A stretch of 64,000 nucleotides of DNA from Microlunatus antarcticus (GCF_014193425.1 NZ_JACHZG010000001.1:2356001-2420000), one strand, 5' to 3'. Numbered from the stretch's first letter, positions 1-8,771 are shown. Notes: generated from the letters alone by a model not told the origin. Translations and numbers: made by a program.

Positions 1-1904
1 AGCTCGGCGGCGGGCACCAGCTCCTGCACGCGCCGCAGCAGCCCGACCGGCACGGGCGCGCCAGCCGACATGAGCACCCGGACCCGGCCGAGGGCCGTGC
101 GGTGCCGCTCGGTCAGCCCGTCGGCGGTCGCGACCACGTTCCGCAGGGCGGCCGGCGAGGCGAAGACGATGCGTGCGTCGACGGCGGCCGCGGCGTCGCC
201 GAGCGCCGCGGCGGTCAGCGTGGCCGGGGCGGTGACGTCCATGTCGGGCACGGCGGCGGCGGTGCCGAGAGCCGGGCCGTAGAGGGCGAACGGCGCGAAC
301 GCCGCCACCCACGCGTCACTCGGGTCGAGCCCGTAGATCCCGGCCAGCCGGTCGACCTGGCCGCGCAGCTGGGTGCCGCGGTAGACGACGCCCTTGGCCG
401 GGCCGGTCGCGCCGGAGGTGAAGAGCACCGCCGCGTCGGCGTCGAGCTCGGGCAGCGGCGGCAGGGTCGTCCCGGCCGTACGCAGCTCCGCACCGCGCGC
501 CGTCAGGGCGGCGATCGACGGCGGGTGGTGCAGCGCCCGGGCCACAGGCCCTGGGAGCGTCCCGCTGACGAACCGACGACCCGGCACGCGCAGCACGTCC
601 AGGGCGACGAGGGCCTTGGGGATGCCGATGACGTGATCGGGCCGGGCACTGCGCAGGGCGTGGGCCAGGCCGCGCAGGCCGAGACCCGCGTCGGCGACGA
701 CGATGACGGCGCCGACCCGCCAGCAGGCGAACACGGCGGTGGTCAGCGCGGCGCCCGGGGTCACGAGGACGGCGACCCGGTCACCGGCGCGGACCCCGGC
801 GTCGGCGAGCCCGAGGGCGAGGTCGGCGATGCCCCGTTCCAGCTCGGCGAAGCTGGTCGAGCTGACCTTCCCGTCGTGCAGCTCGACGACGGCGGGCGCC
901 GGGTCCTCGGAACGTGCCGTCAGCGGCGCCCAGAGGAAGCCCGGCTCGATCCGCTGCGGCGGTCGCGCGTCGTCGTCCACGTCGTCACCGGCGGGGTGGA
1001 TGTTCTCGGCGATCCACTCCCACGCGATGCCCGCGGTCTCCGGGACGTCCTCGGTGACGAGGTGCGACGCCCGGCCGAAGCGGTGCACGTCGGCGTGCGG
1101 GAAGCGGTCGCGCAGGTCGGCGAGGTGCAGGTCGGTGAACACGGGGTCGCGCGCCCCCCACAGGAGCAGCACGGGGACGTCGAGGCCGCGGGCGCCCTCG
1201 GCGATCCGCTCCATGTCCGCGCGGCTCGGGTGCTCGGTCTCGAGCGGGACGTCGGCCACGAAGTCCCCGATCGCCGCACGCTCGGAGGCGTCGGCGTACG
1301 GGCCGGCCAGCGCGCGGCGCACCCCGAGGTCGAGCGGCGGGCGGGACAGCGCGGCCGCGCCGCGGACGAAGGTCGGCGTGGTGACGCAGAGGAGCCGGTT
1401 GAGCGCGGGTGTCCGGGCGAGCCGGATGAGGGCGGAGAAGGGCTGGTCCAGCGGCTGGAACAGCGCGGTGTTGGTGAGCACCAGCCCGACGACGAGGTCG
1501 CGGTGCTCGAGGGCCCAACCCGTGGAGACGAGGCCGCCCCAGTCGTGCGCGGCGACGACGACGGGACCCCGTACGCCGAGGGCCTCGGTCACCCGGCCCA
1601 GGTCGTCGACGCGACCCGCCAGACGGCGGGTCGGCACCTGCCGGGTCGACCAGCCCATGCCCAGCTGGTCGACCGCGACCACGCGCCAGCCCGGCCGTGC
1701 CTCGGCCAGGAACCGGCGCCACAGGTAGGACCAGGTCGGGTTGCCGTGGACGCAGAGCAGCGTGCCCTCGGTCGGCTCGACGCCGTTGTCGAGGACGTGC
1801 CAGCGCCGCGGCTGCCCGGCGGCGTCCTCGACCGTGAGGAAGCGCGACCAGGCCGGGTCCAGGCCCGGCAGCCCGTCGAGCGAGTCGCTCTGGGGCGAGG
1901 TCAC
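1..1904 (-). CDS. oleBC: OleBC fusion: alpha/beta hydrolase (OleB) plus acyl-AMP ligase-like beta-lactone synthetase (OleC), 3' end outside the window
   Basis: The GTG start overlaps the oleA stop by 4 bp (GTGA). The first 634 codons are visible and the frame runs off the left edge. Residues 1 to about 300 are an alpha/beta hydrolase of the haloalkane-dehalogenase type, with HGNPTWS near residue 49 and the nucleophile motif HDWGG (Asp about 121). From about residue 315 an AMP-binding ligase domain follows, with the adenylation loop SGATGPAKG near residue 497. In the known Ole pathway OleC closes a beta-hydroxy acid into a beta-lactone and OleB decarboxylates it to an olefin; actinobacteria often fuse the two. 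The coupling to oleA supports this role. OleD, the reductase needed between OleA and OleC, is not in the window and may lie beyond the edge. Confidence 0.85.
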   Translation of the reverse strand, partial: MTSPQSDSLDGLPGLDPAWSRFLTVEDAAGQPRRWHVLDNGVEPTEGTLLCVHGNPTWSYLWRRFLAEARPGWRVVAVDQLGMGWSTRQVPTRRLAGRVDDLGRVTEALGVRGPVVVAAHDWGGLVSTGWALEHRDLVVGLVLTNTALFQPLDQPFSALIRLARTPALNRLLCVTTPTFVRGAAALSRPPLDLGVRRALAGPYADASERAAIGDFVADVPLETEHPSRADMERIAEGARGLDVPVLLLWGARDPVFTDLHLADLRDRFPHADVHRFGRASHLVTEDVPETAGIAWEWIAENIHPAGDDVDDDARPPQRIEPGFLWAPLTARSEDPAPAVVELHDGKVSSTSFAELERGIADLALGLADAGVRAGDRVAVLVTPGAALTTAVFACWRVGAVIVVADAGLGLRGLAHALRSARPDHVIGIPKALVALDVLRVPGRRFVSGTLPGPVARALHHPPSIAALTARGAELRTAGTTLPPLPELDADAAVLFTSGATGPAKGVVYRGTQLRGQVDRLAGIYGLDPSDAWVAAFAPFALYGPALGTAAAVPDMDVTAPATLTAAALGDAAAAVDARIVFASPAALRNVVATADGLTERHRTALGRVRVLMSAGAPVPVGLLRRVQELVPAAE

Positions 1905-2926
1905 CAGATGATCTCGGCGAAGGACGTGTTGAGGCCCGACCCGATGCCGAGCAGCACCACCTGCTGGCCCGGCTTGAGCAGCGGGACCTGCTTGGCGAGC
2001 GTGAAGGGCACCGCGGCCGAGGCCAGGTTGCCGAACGTCGGCACGGTCATCGGCAGCTGCTCGACCTCCGCACCGATGACCTGGGCCAGCGCCTTGAGGT
2101 GGACCACGGAGGTCTGGTGCGCGACGAACCAGTCGGCGTCCGCCCAGTCCCAGCCCTCGGCGATCGCGTCGTGCCAGGTCTGCCCGGCGAGCTCGATGCC
2201 GGCGTTGAAGAGCGCGCGGGAGTCGGTGGTCATCAGCGACATGCTGCCGATGCAGAGGTCCTTGTGCTGGCTGCCCGAACGGCTGACGCCGCCGGTCACC
2301 CGGTGGCCCTCGGAGTGCTCGCTCGCCCGGCCGAGCACCATGGCGGCCGCACCGGAGCCGAGCGTCAGCGTCGCGAACTGCAGCTTGAGGTCCTCGGCGG
2401 TGGCGTCGTCCCCGGCGAGGCGCTCGACGGTGTCGCCCTGCAGGCCACGCATGCCCTCGGCGTCGACGAGCAGCGCGTAGTCGACCTGCCCGGCGTCGAT
2501 GAGCGAGCCCGCGAGCTGGATGCCGTTGAGGAAGCCGAGGCAGGCGTTCGTGACGTCGAAGTTGAGGCAGCTCGTCGAGAGGCCGAGCTGGTCGTGCACG
2601 CCGACCGCGTTCGCCGGCTCGATGCCGGTCCGGCACACGGAGGTGTTGATCAGCAGCCCGACCTGCGACGGGTCGACCCCGGCCTCGGCCAGCGCCTTCG
2701 CCCCGGCCATCGCGGCCGCGTCGACGAACGTCACGTCCTCGGGCCACCAGCGCCGCTCGGTCACCCCGGCGAGCTGCTCGACCATGCCCGGCTTCATCCC
2801 CGTGCGCTCGTACGTCCGCATCAAGCGCTCGTCGAGCTCCGCCGACGTCACCACCTCGGGCGCCTCGACGGCGCACACGGACAGCACCGCGGTGTCCTTC
2901 AACCGGTAGCTCGCGTTGCCTGTCAT
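1901..2926 (-). CDS. oleA: OleA, 3-oxoacyl synthase-like thiolase of olefin biosynthesis
   Basis: This 341-residue thiolase-superfamily protein resembles KAS III. Its catalytic triad can be read directly: Cys129 in VTNACLGF, His270 in AHQTS and Asn300 in GNLASAA. The spacings of 141 and 30 residues equal those of characterised OleA (C143/H285/N315 in Xanthomonas). OleA joins two long-chain acyl-CoAs head to head to give a beta-keto acid. The ATG at 2926 is preceded by a GAGAGGGTGAAGG ribosome-binding region; a longer frame extends upstream but has no homology. Translational coupling to oleBC distinguishes it from FabH. It is divergent from whiB. Confidence 0.88.
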   Translation of the reverse strand: MTGNASYRLKDTAVLSVCAVEAPEVVTSAELDERLMRTYERTGMKPGMVEQLAGVTERRWWPEDVTFVDAAAMAGAKALAEAGVDPSQVGLLINTSVCRTGIEPANAVGVHDQLGLSTSCLNFDVTNACLGFLNGIQLAGSLIDAGQVDYALLVDAEGMRGLQGDTVERLAGDDATAEDLKLQFATLTLGSGAAAMVLGRASEHSEGHRVTGGVSRSGSQHKDLCIGSMSLMTTDSRALFNAGIELAGQTWHDAIAEGWDWADADWFVAHQTSVVHLKALAQVIGAEVEQLPMTVPTFGNLASAAVPFTLAKQVPLLKPGQQVVLLGIGSGLNTSFAEIIW

Positions 2927-3128
2927 TCCCCGACCTTCACCCTCTCGGCGCGGCGCCCCTGACCGGCTCCGCGAACACCTTCTGACCAGCGCAAGAACCC
3001 GCGCCGGACCTCCACCACTATTCCACACCGGCGCTCCAGGACCCCTGCCCGCGAACCCTGGGTGGACCACGGTTCTCCTACCCCGAGCGGCGTGTTTCGC
3101 ACCGCAGGACACGGGTACCTCTGACTTC

Positions 3129-3482
3129 GTGAAGTCCGTCTCCCCGCTCAACCCCGACGAGCCCCGCCGCGGCCGCATCCCGGCCGGCGGTGGCGAGAGC
3201 TGGCACGCGGACTGGCGGGCCGAGGCCGCCTGCGTCGGCGAGAACCTCGACATCTTCTTCCCCCTCGGTGACCAGGCCACCCACCACGCGCTCAGCAACC
3301 AGGCCAAGCAGGTCTGCGCCCGCTGCCCCGTGATGACCACCTGCCGCGCCTGGGCCCTCCGCACGAGCCCCGAGTTCGGCATCTTCGGCGGCCTCACCGC
3401 CCACGAGCGCCGCCTCGTCCGCGAGGGCCGCTGGAACGGCCAGGACGACCGCCGCGCCACCCGCGACGACACCGCCGCCTGA
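3129..3482 (+). CDS. WhiB-family iron-sulfur transcriptional regulator
   Basis: This 117-residue protein has the four-cysteine WhiB pattern: EAACVG, then CARCPVMTTC (CxxC followed by x5C), which binds a [4Fe-4S] cluster. A basic C-terminal stretch follows. The usual G[VI]WGG turn before it reads GIFGG, a Trp-to-Phe change in a residue that matters for contact with sigma-A in characterised Wbl proteins. WhiB proteins act with the primary sigma factor. The GTG start at 3129 has no clear Shine-Dalgarno, so the mRNA may be leaderless. It diverges from oleA. I cannot assign it to a specific WhiB class. Confidence 0.85.
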   Translation: MKSVSPLNPDEPRRGRIPAGGGESWHADWRAEAACVGENLDIFFPLGDQATHHALSNQAKQVCARCPVMTTCRAWALRTSPEFGIFGGLTAHERRLVREGRWNGQDDRRATRDDTAA

Positions 3483-3544
3483 CCCACCCCCTACCGCACC
3501 CCCCGAAGCGAGTCGGCGAGAAGCGGGCCGCCCCGCACCCTGAA

Positions 3545-3671
3545 GGCTGGCCCGCGTACGGCGGCGCTGAGCCTGGGTGGGTCTGGCGGGAGCCCGGGAC
3601 GCCAAAGCCCGGGAGGCCCGAAGGCCATCCCGGGCGGATGGTTGCGAAGCGCCGCCGTACGCGGGCCAGCC
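3545..3671. repeat. 24-bp perfect inverted repeat around a 79-bp loop, whiB/DUF4235 junction
   Basis: The arms at 3545-3568 and 3648-3671 are exact reverse complements. The loop contains further CCCGGG-rich partial repeats. It lies between the convergent whiB and DUF4235 genes. It could be a bidirectional terminator or a dispersed REP-like element. No coding potential fits. Confidence 0.75.
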
Positions 3672-3712
3672 GGCAGCAAAGCCGGGCCGGACCCGAGCAC
3701 GACGAGGAGCTG

Positions 3713-3985
3713 CTAGTCCCCCGGCCACTCCCCCGTCAGCTTCTGGAACCCCTGGGCGCCGAGGCGGTCGACGAGCGCCTTGACGGCCGCGAAGATCGCG
3801 CCCTGGATGGTCGCCGCGATGACCACGCGGGCCAGGGTGTACTCGGCCTGCAGGGCGTCGGGGGCGTCGTCCTGACGGGCGACGCGCTTCCAGACCTGCT
3901 TGAAGATCGCGCCGGCCACCGCGCCGGCCGCGAGGCCGGAGATGAGCCCCACGGGGCGGTAGGCCAGCCGTGCTGCGTTCACCAT
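3713..3985 (-). CDS. DUF4235 small membrane protein
   Basis: This 90-residue protein has two hydrophobic Gly/Ala-rich helices, about residues 13-32 (GLISGLAAGAVAGAIFKQVW) and 50-68, separated by a short charged loop. This is the DUF4235 family layout. The function is unknown. It is the last gene of a three-gene minus-strand cluster (YihY-holin, DUF3618, DUF4235), 25 bp after DUF3618. These families often cluster in actinobacteria and are thought to act at the cell envelope or under stress; that role is inferred from context only. Confidence 0.8.
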   Translation of the reverse strand: MVNAARLAYRPVGLISGLAAGAVAGAIFKQVWKRVARQDDAPDALQAEYTLARVVIAATIQGAIFAAVKALVDRLGAQGFQKLTGEWPGD

Positions 3986-4010
3986 GTACGTGCCTCCTTC
4001 TTCGTCCGGC

Positions 4011-4370
4011 TCACGAGCGAGCGCTACGGACGATCAACGTGACGACCAGCGCCGCTGCCCCGGCGCCGATGGCGGCCTGGGCGGCCAGCGGGAGCGCCCT
4101 GAACTTGTCCACGAGCGTACGGGACTGCGCCGCGGCCGAACCGGCGGCCGAGGCCACCGACTCGCGCGCGTCGGCGACGGCGTCCTGGACCTTCGCGCCC
4201 GCGTCGTGCACGGCCTCCTGGGCGTGCGCCTTCACGTCGAGCTTCTCGCTCAGCGCGTCGACGTTGGCGGCCAGGCGGTCGCGGGTGGCCTCGATGTTGG
4301 CCTGGATCTCGTCGGCCGTCTGCTTCTCGGCCGGCTGCTTCTCGTCCGTGCTGGGGGTGCTGTCGCTCAT
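4011..4370 (-). CDS. DUF3618 membrane-anchored protein
   Basis: This 119-residue protein has an acidic, Gln-rich N-terminus, then the DUF3618 signature TADEIQANIEATRDRLA, which begins an amphipathic helical segment. An Ala-rich stretch leads to a C-terminal transmembrane helix (about residues 95-114) and a short basic end. The ATG overlaps the stop of the upstream YihY-holin gene by 4 bp (ATGA), so translation is probably coupled. The topology suggests a tail-anchored protein facing the cytoplasm. No enzymatic motif is visible. Confidence 0.85.
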   Translation of the reverse strand: MSDSTPSTDEKQPAEKQTADEIQANIEATRDRLAANVDALSEKLDVKAHAQEAVHDAGAKVQDAVADARESVASAAGSAAAQSRTLVDKFRALPLAAQAAIGAGAAALVVTLIVRSARS

Positions 4371-5848
4371 CGCTTGATCGACTCCTTGATCTCGGCCACG
4401 TCGGTCTTGACGCTCGCGATGGCCTGGGTGGGAACGGGGGGCGCCGCCTGGCTCAGCTTCTTCTTGCCGACGAGCGCGGCGATCCCGGCGACGATGAAGA
4501 GAACCACGGCGACGATCAGCGCGGCCAACCAGTTCGGCAGCGGGCCGGCGAGCGCCAGCACCGCGGCCGAGATCAGGACGCCCAGCCCGTACAGGGCGAC
4601 GACCCCGGCGCCACCGAAGGCGCCGATCCCGATGCCGGCCTTCTTGGCCTTCTCGCCGACCTCGGCCTGGGCGAGGCGGATCTCGTCGCGGACCAGGGTG
4701 CTGAGGTCGGCGGACATGTTGCGGATGAGGTCGCCGACGGAGGCGTCGGCCGGGTCGACGTGCGCCACCGGCGTGGTGGTGGACGGGGTGTTCTCGGTCA
4801 TGGCGCTGTCCTTGCTGGAGCGGTTCGTGGTCGCGGTGGTGCTGGTCCTGCCGGAGCCGGAGGAGGAGTCGGAAGCGTGGTCGGACCCGCCCTCGGGCAC
4901 CGAGTCGGCCTTGACGGCGTTGCGGTCGCCGATGGGCATCGCGGCGCCCTTGGTCGTGTCCTTGATCGTCTGCTGCTCGGACTCGGCGTTGATCTCCGCG
5001 CCCAGCAGGATCGCGTACGCGGTGATGAAGAGCCAGAGCAGCAGGATGACGATGCCGGCGATGGTCCCGTACGTCTTGGCGTAGTTCGCGGCGAGCGAGA
5101 CGTACACCGAGAAGCCGACCGAGGCGACGATCCAGAGCAGCGTCGCGATGGCGGCGCCGACCGAGACCCAGCGCAGCTTGGGCGCGTCCCGGTCGGGCGC
5201 GACGCGGTAGAGGACGGCGAGCGCCGCACTGATCACGACGACGATCAGCACCCACCGGACGACCTGGATGCCGACCGTGACGAGCGTGCTGGTCCCGAGG
5301 AAGCCGAGCACGATCGGCAGCACGGCGACGAGGCCGACGACGACCAGGAAGAAGACGATGGCGCCGAGGGTCAGCGCCAGGGCGACCAGGCGCTTCTTGA
5401 CCAGGCCGCGGGTCTCCTCCTCGTCGTAGCAGAGGTTGACCGCGGTCATGAGGTTCCCCATGCCGCCGGACGCGCTGAACAGGGCCAGCAGGATGGCGAC
5501 GACGGCGCCGATCCCGACCTTGCCGTTGCCCGACGCGGTCGCGATCTGGGCGGTGATGATGTCCTTGATGTCGCTCGGGATCGCCGAACCGAGCGCGTCG
5601 AGCTGGGTCGTGATCGTCCCCGGGTCGGCGAAGAAGCTGAAGAGCAGGACGGCCGCGATGATCGCGGGGAAGATCGCGAGGAAGGCGTAGTACGCCATCC
5701 CGGCCGCCATGAGCGGCACGTTGTCGGTCTTGGCCTCGGCCCAGCCGCGCTTGACGATCTGGAGCCACCCCTGGGCGGGGATCTCCTGGGGCTTCTCGGC
5801 CTGTTCGCCGGGCACGCGGTCGGTCTCGGCGGTCGATGGGGCTGCCAT
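4367..5848 (-). CDS. YihY/BrkB-family membrane protein fused to a putative actinobacterial holin-family (DUF1469) domain
   Basis: This 493-codon frame has no internal stop. Residues about 20-310 are the YihY (UPF0761) multi-helix membrane protein, with MAAGMAYYAFLAIFP near the start and LLWLFITAYAILLGAEINAE near its end. A Ser/Thr/Asp-rich linker follows. The last 143 residues, from MTENTPSTTTP, form a complete putative holin-family protein with a charged helix (LVRDEIRLAQAEVGEKAKK) and two transmembrane segments. The ATG at 5848 has AGGAAG upstream. Inside the frame the MTENTP ATG (4801) is itself preceded by AAGGA at 7 nt, so a separate short product is possible. Holin here is only a family name; there is no prophage. 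Confidence 0.78.
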   Translation of the reverse strand: MAAPSTAETDRVPGEQAEKPQEIPAQGWLQIVKRGWAEAKTDNVPLMAAGMAYYAFLAIFPAIIAAVLLFSFFADPGTITTQLDALGSAIPSDIKDIITAQIATASGNGKVGIGAVVAILLALFSASGGMGNLMTAVNLCYDEEETRGLVKKRLVALALTLGAIVFFLVVVGLVAVLPIVLGFLGTSTLVTVGIQVVRWVLIVVVISAALAVLYRVAPDRDAPKLRWVSVGAAIATLLWIVASVGFSVYVSLAANYAKTYGTIAGIVILLLWLFITAYAILLGAEINAESEQQTIKDTTKGAAMPIGDRNAVKADSVPEGGSDHASDSSSGSGRTSTTATTNRSSKDSAMTENTPSTTTPVAHVDPADASVGDLIRNMSADLSTLVRDEIRLAQAEVGEKAKKAGIGIGAFGGAGVVALYGLGVLISAAVLALAGPLPNWLAALIVAVVLFIVAGIAALVGKKKLSQAAPPVPTQAIASVKTDVAEIKESIKR

Positions 5849-5973
5849 GTGGTTCTTCCTGAGTGGTGGGGCTCGTTCGCAGGGGGGCTTACCCACCCTT
5901 ACGGCGTAAACATCATCGTCTCGACCCGGTTCGCTCACCCTACGGCGCGCCGGGCGGTGGCTACAGTGAGCCC

Positions 5974-6840
5974 ATGCCGAACGCCACCGGCGGGTTCGAG
6001 GGTCCCGGCCGAGACCTCCGCGACCTGCACGACCCGGTGGTCGTCGTCGCCTTCGGCGGCTGGAACGACGCGGGCAACGCCGCCACCGGCGTGGTCGACC
6101 ACCTGGGCGAGGCGTACGGCGCCGAGCTCGCCTTCGCGCTCGACCCGGACGACTTCTACGACTACCAGGTCAACCGCCCGATGGTCAGCCTCACCGACGA
6201 GGACGAGCGCGTCCTCACCTGGCCCACCACCGAGATCCGCGTCGGCAAGCTCGCCGGCGGGCGTGACCTCGTGCTGGTCCAGGGTCTCGAGCCCAACCTG
6301 CGCTGGCGCCAGTTCACGACGACCATCGCCTCGGCGCTGCAGTCGGCGAACGCCCGGCGCGTGCACGTGCTCGGCGCGCTGCTCGCGGACACCCCGCACA
6401 CCCGGCCGATCCCGGTGTCGACGTCGACGTACGACCGCGAGCTGATGACCACGCTCGGGCTCGCGCCGTCGACGTACGAGGGACCGACCGGCATCGTCGG
6501 CGTCCTCGCCGACACCCTGACCCGCGGCGGCCTCGAGGTGCTCTCGCTCTGGGCCGCGGTCCCGCACTACGTCTCCCACCCGCCCTGCCCGAAGGCGACG
6601 CTGGCGCTGCTGTCGTCGCTCGAGGAGCTGGTCGACACCGCCCTGGACCAGGGCGACCTCCCCGAGCTCTCCCGGGCCTGGGAGCGCGGCGTCGACGAGC
6701 TGGCCGCGGACGACACGGAGGTCGCGGAGTACGTGTCCACCCTCGAGGAGCAGCAGGACGCCACCGAGCTGCCCGAGGCCAGCGGCGACGCCATCGCCGC
6801 CGAGTTCGAGCGCTACCTGCGCCGCCGCAGGGGCAACTAG
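5974..6840 (+). CDS. PAC2-family protein (proteasome-assembly-chaperone-like fold)
   Basis: This 288-residue protein has the PAC2 pattern: an N-terminal VVVVAFGGWNDAGNAATG segment, a central LVLVQGLEPNLRW strand-turn, and SHPPCPKATLALL towards the end, followed by an acidic helical tail. Bacterial members occur in actinobacteria. Their role is not established, although the fold is related to eukaryotic proteasome-assembly chaperones. The start at 5974 is the first ATG consistent with the family N-terminus. It is divergent from the YihY-holin gene across about 125 bp that include TTACGGCGTAA, a possible small operator. Confidence 0.82.
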   Translation: MPNATGGFEGPGRDLRDLHDPVVVVAFGGWNDAGNAATGVVDHLGEAYGAELAFALDPDDFYDYQVNRPMVSLTDEDERVLTWPTTEIRVGKLAGGRDLVLVQGLEPNLRWRQFTTTIASALQSANARRVHVLGALLADTPHTRPIPVSTSTYDRELMTTLGLAPSTYEGPTGIVGVLADTLTRGGLEVLSLWAAVPHYVSHPPCPKATLALLSSLEELVDTALDQGDLPELSRAWERGVDELAADDTEVAEYVSTLEEQQDATELPEASGDAIAAEFERYLRRRRGN

Positions 6841-6841
6841 C

Positions 6842-6861
6842 CCGCTCGCCGAGGCGAGCGG
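6842..6861 (+). terminator. Compact hairpin after the PAC2 gene
   Basis: CCGCTCGCC and GGCGAGCGG form 9-bp arms around a 2-nt loop directly after the PAC2 stop. There is no U-tract, which is common in high-G+C actinobacteria. It may reduce read-through into the AI-2E gene. Confidence 0.45.
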
Positions 6862-6883
6862 CGCCCCCACCACGAGGAGCACC

Positions 6884-8056
6884 ATGCCCCGGAAGACCCC
6901 CGTCCAGGACAGAACCCCGGCCCAGGCCGAACCGGACACACCCCCGATCGCCGGCCAGCCGCAGGGCCCGCCGTTCTTCGGGCTGCTGCTCGTCGCCGCG
7001 CTCGTGATCATCGGCGTCGGGCTGAAGAGCACCGCGAACATCGTCGGGCCGGTCTTCCTGGTCCTGACCCTGGTGATCACCGTCGCGCCCCTGCGCCGGT
7101 TCCTGATCAAGCACCGGTGGCCCTCCGCCCTGGCCAGCCTGGTCAGCCTGCTGGCGATCTACCTGCTGCTGCTCGTGATCCTCGGCTCGGTCGTGTGGTC
7201 GATCTTCAAGCTGGTGGAGAAGCTGCCGGACTACGCGAACGCCTTCAACCGGATCTTCCAGTCGCTGCTCGCCCTGGCGAACCGGCTCGGCTACGGCCAG
7301 GAGCAGATCCAGCAGCTGGCCAGCTCGTTCCAGCTCAGCAGCCTGGCCGCGCCGGCGCAGACGCTCCTGAGCGGGATCACCGGCTTCGGCTCGCTGCTCG
7401 TGCTGATCGTCGCGGTCGTGATCTTCATGGCCTTCGACCAGGCCGACATCGGTCAGCGGCTCGACATCATCTCCCGCACGCGGCCGCACATCGCCGTCGG
7501 GCTGCAGAACTTCGGTGTGCGCGTGCGCAAGTACTGGATCGTCACGACCGTCTTCGGTCTCGCCGTCGCCGTGCTCGACACGATCGGGCTCTTCATCATC
7601 GGGGTGCCGCTGGCCTTCACCTGGGGCGTGCTGGCCTTCGTCACCAACTACATCCCCAACATCGGCTTCGTCATCGGGGTCATCCCGCCCGCGCTGATCG
7701 CCCTGCTCGACGGCGGGGTCGGCAGCGCCATCGCCGTGGTCGCGGTCTACGCCGCGCTGAACGTCATCGTGCAGACGATCATCCAGCCGCGGTTCACCGG
7801 CGACGCGGTGGGCATCTCCGGCACCGTCGCCTTCATCTCGCTGATCTTCTGGGCGTTCGTGCTCGGCCCGCTGGGCGCGCTGCTCGCCATCCCGGCGACG
7901 CTCTTCCTCAAGTCGACGCTGCTCGACAACTCCCAGCCCGCCGGCTGGGTCAGCGCGCTGATCAGCAGCTCGCCGGGGAAGGACCAGCCGAAGAAGCCAC
8001 GCGCCCCTCGCGGCGGGCCGGCGAAGCCGGCCGAGCAGCAGCCCGCCAAGGCCTAG
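6884..8056 (+). CDS. AI-2E family transporter (PerM/TqsA-like permease)
   Basis: This 390-residue polytopic membrane protein has two N-terminal hydrophobic helices (about 25-75), a further helix pair, an amphipathic central region (about 110-165) and a C-terminal block containing TWGVLAFVTNYIPNIGFVIG and GPLGALLAIPATLFLKSTLL. This is the AI-2E/PerM family arrangement. The tail is Lys/Pro/Ala-rich and cytoplasmic. Members export autoinducer-2 or small solutes, or act as Na+/H+ antiporters; the substrate cannot be read from sequence. GAGGAG lies 5 nt before the ATG. It converges with rpe. Confidence 0.85.
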   Translation: MPRKTPVQDRTPAQAEPDTPPIAGQPQGPPFFGLLLVAALVIIGVGLKSTANIVGPVFLVLTLVITVAPLRRFLIKHRWPSALASLVSLLAIYLLLLVILGSVVWSIFKLVEKLPDYANAFNRIFQSLLALANRLGYGQEQIQQLASSFQLSSLAAPAQTLLSGITGFGSLLVLIVAVVIFMAFDQADIGQRLDIISRTRPHIAVGLQNFGVRVRKYWIVTTVFGLAVAVLDTIGLFIIGVPLAFTWGVLAFVTNYIPNIGFVIGVIPPALIALLDGGVGSAIAVVAVYAALNVIVQTIIQPRFTGDAVGISGTVAFISLIFWAFVLGPLGALLAIPATLFLKSTLLDNSQPAGWVSALISSSPGKDQPKKPRAPRGGPAKPAEQQPAKA

Positions 8057-8075
8057 GGTGCGGGCGGCCCCGCGC

Positions 8076-8771
8076 CTAGCGCGCGGGGTCGTCCCCGGAC
8101 TCGTCGTCCTGCGCCGCGTCGCCCAGGGCGCGGAGCCGGGCGACCATCGCGTCGGGGTCGTCGGCCCCGAACACGGCCGATCCGGCGACCAGGGCGTCCG
8201 CGCCGGCCTCGACGCACCGCTCCACGGTCTCGAGCGAGACGCCGCCGTCGACCTGGAGCCAGATGTCGCCGCCGTGGGCGCCGATCAGGGCGCGGGCGCG
8301 TCGGATCTTCGGCAGGCACAGGTCGAGGAACTTCTGCCCGCCGAAGCCCGGCTCCACCGTCATCAGCAGCAGCATGTCGACCTCGTCGAGCAGGTCCGCG
8401 TACGGCTCGACCGGCGTGGCCGGGCGCAGGGCGAGACCGGCCCGGGCGCCCCGGGCGCGCAGCTCGCGGGAGAGGCGTACGGGTGCTGCCGCCGCCTCGG
8501 CGTGGAACGTCACCGACTCGGCCCCGGCCTCGGCGTAGGCCGGGGCCCAGCGGTCGGGGTCCTCGATCATCAGGTGGAGGTCGAGCATCGTCGGCGTGAC
8601 CGCGCGGATCGCCTCGACGACGGGCAGCCCGAGGGTCAGGTTGGGCACGAAGTGGTTGTCCATGACGTCCACGTGCAGGGCGTCGGCGCTCGGGATCCGC
8701 TCGATGTCGCGCTGCAGGTTGGCGAAGTCGGCCGACAGGAGGCTGGGCATGACGCGGGTCGGTCTGGGCAC
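8076..8771 (-). CDS. rpe: Ribulose-phosphate 3-epimerase
   Basis: This 231-residue TIM-barrel enzyme interconverts ribulose 5-phosphate and xylulose 5-phosphate in the pentose phosphate pathway. Visible family motifs are [11 protein letters not shown], the metal-binding [12 protein letters not shown] and LDLHLMIE, the phosphate loop [10 protein letters not shown] and the C-terminal VDGGVS...[12 protein letters not shown]. The GTG start has AAGG 7 nt upstream; an in-frame ATG seven codons later lacks a Shine-Dalgarno. It follows rsmB by 34 bp, the usual actinobacterial order priA-fmt-rsmB-rpe. Confidence 0.95.
   Translation of the reverse strand: MPRPTRVMPSLLSADFANLQRDIERIPSADALHVDVMDNHFVPNLTLGLPVVEAIRAVTPTMLDLHLMIEDPDRWAPAYAEAGAESVTFHAEAAAAPVRLSRELRARGARAGLALRPATPVEPYADLLDEVDMLLLMTVEPGFGGQKFLDLCLPKIRRARALIGAHGGDIWLQVDGGVSLETVERCVEAGADALVAGSAVFGADDPDAMVARLRALGDAAQDDESGDDPAR

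Noticed and set aside
102-2480. A 792-codon plus-strand open frame opposite oleA-oleBC
   Set aside because: It is a G+C-rich shadow of the true minus-strand genes; it has low-complexity Arg/Gly/Glu sequence and no domain.
4367-4801. Prophage remnant suggested by a holin-family domain
   Set aside because: The family name is misleading; there are no phage structural, integrase or lysin genes nearby.
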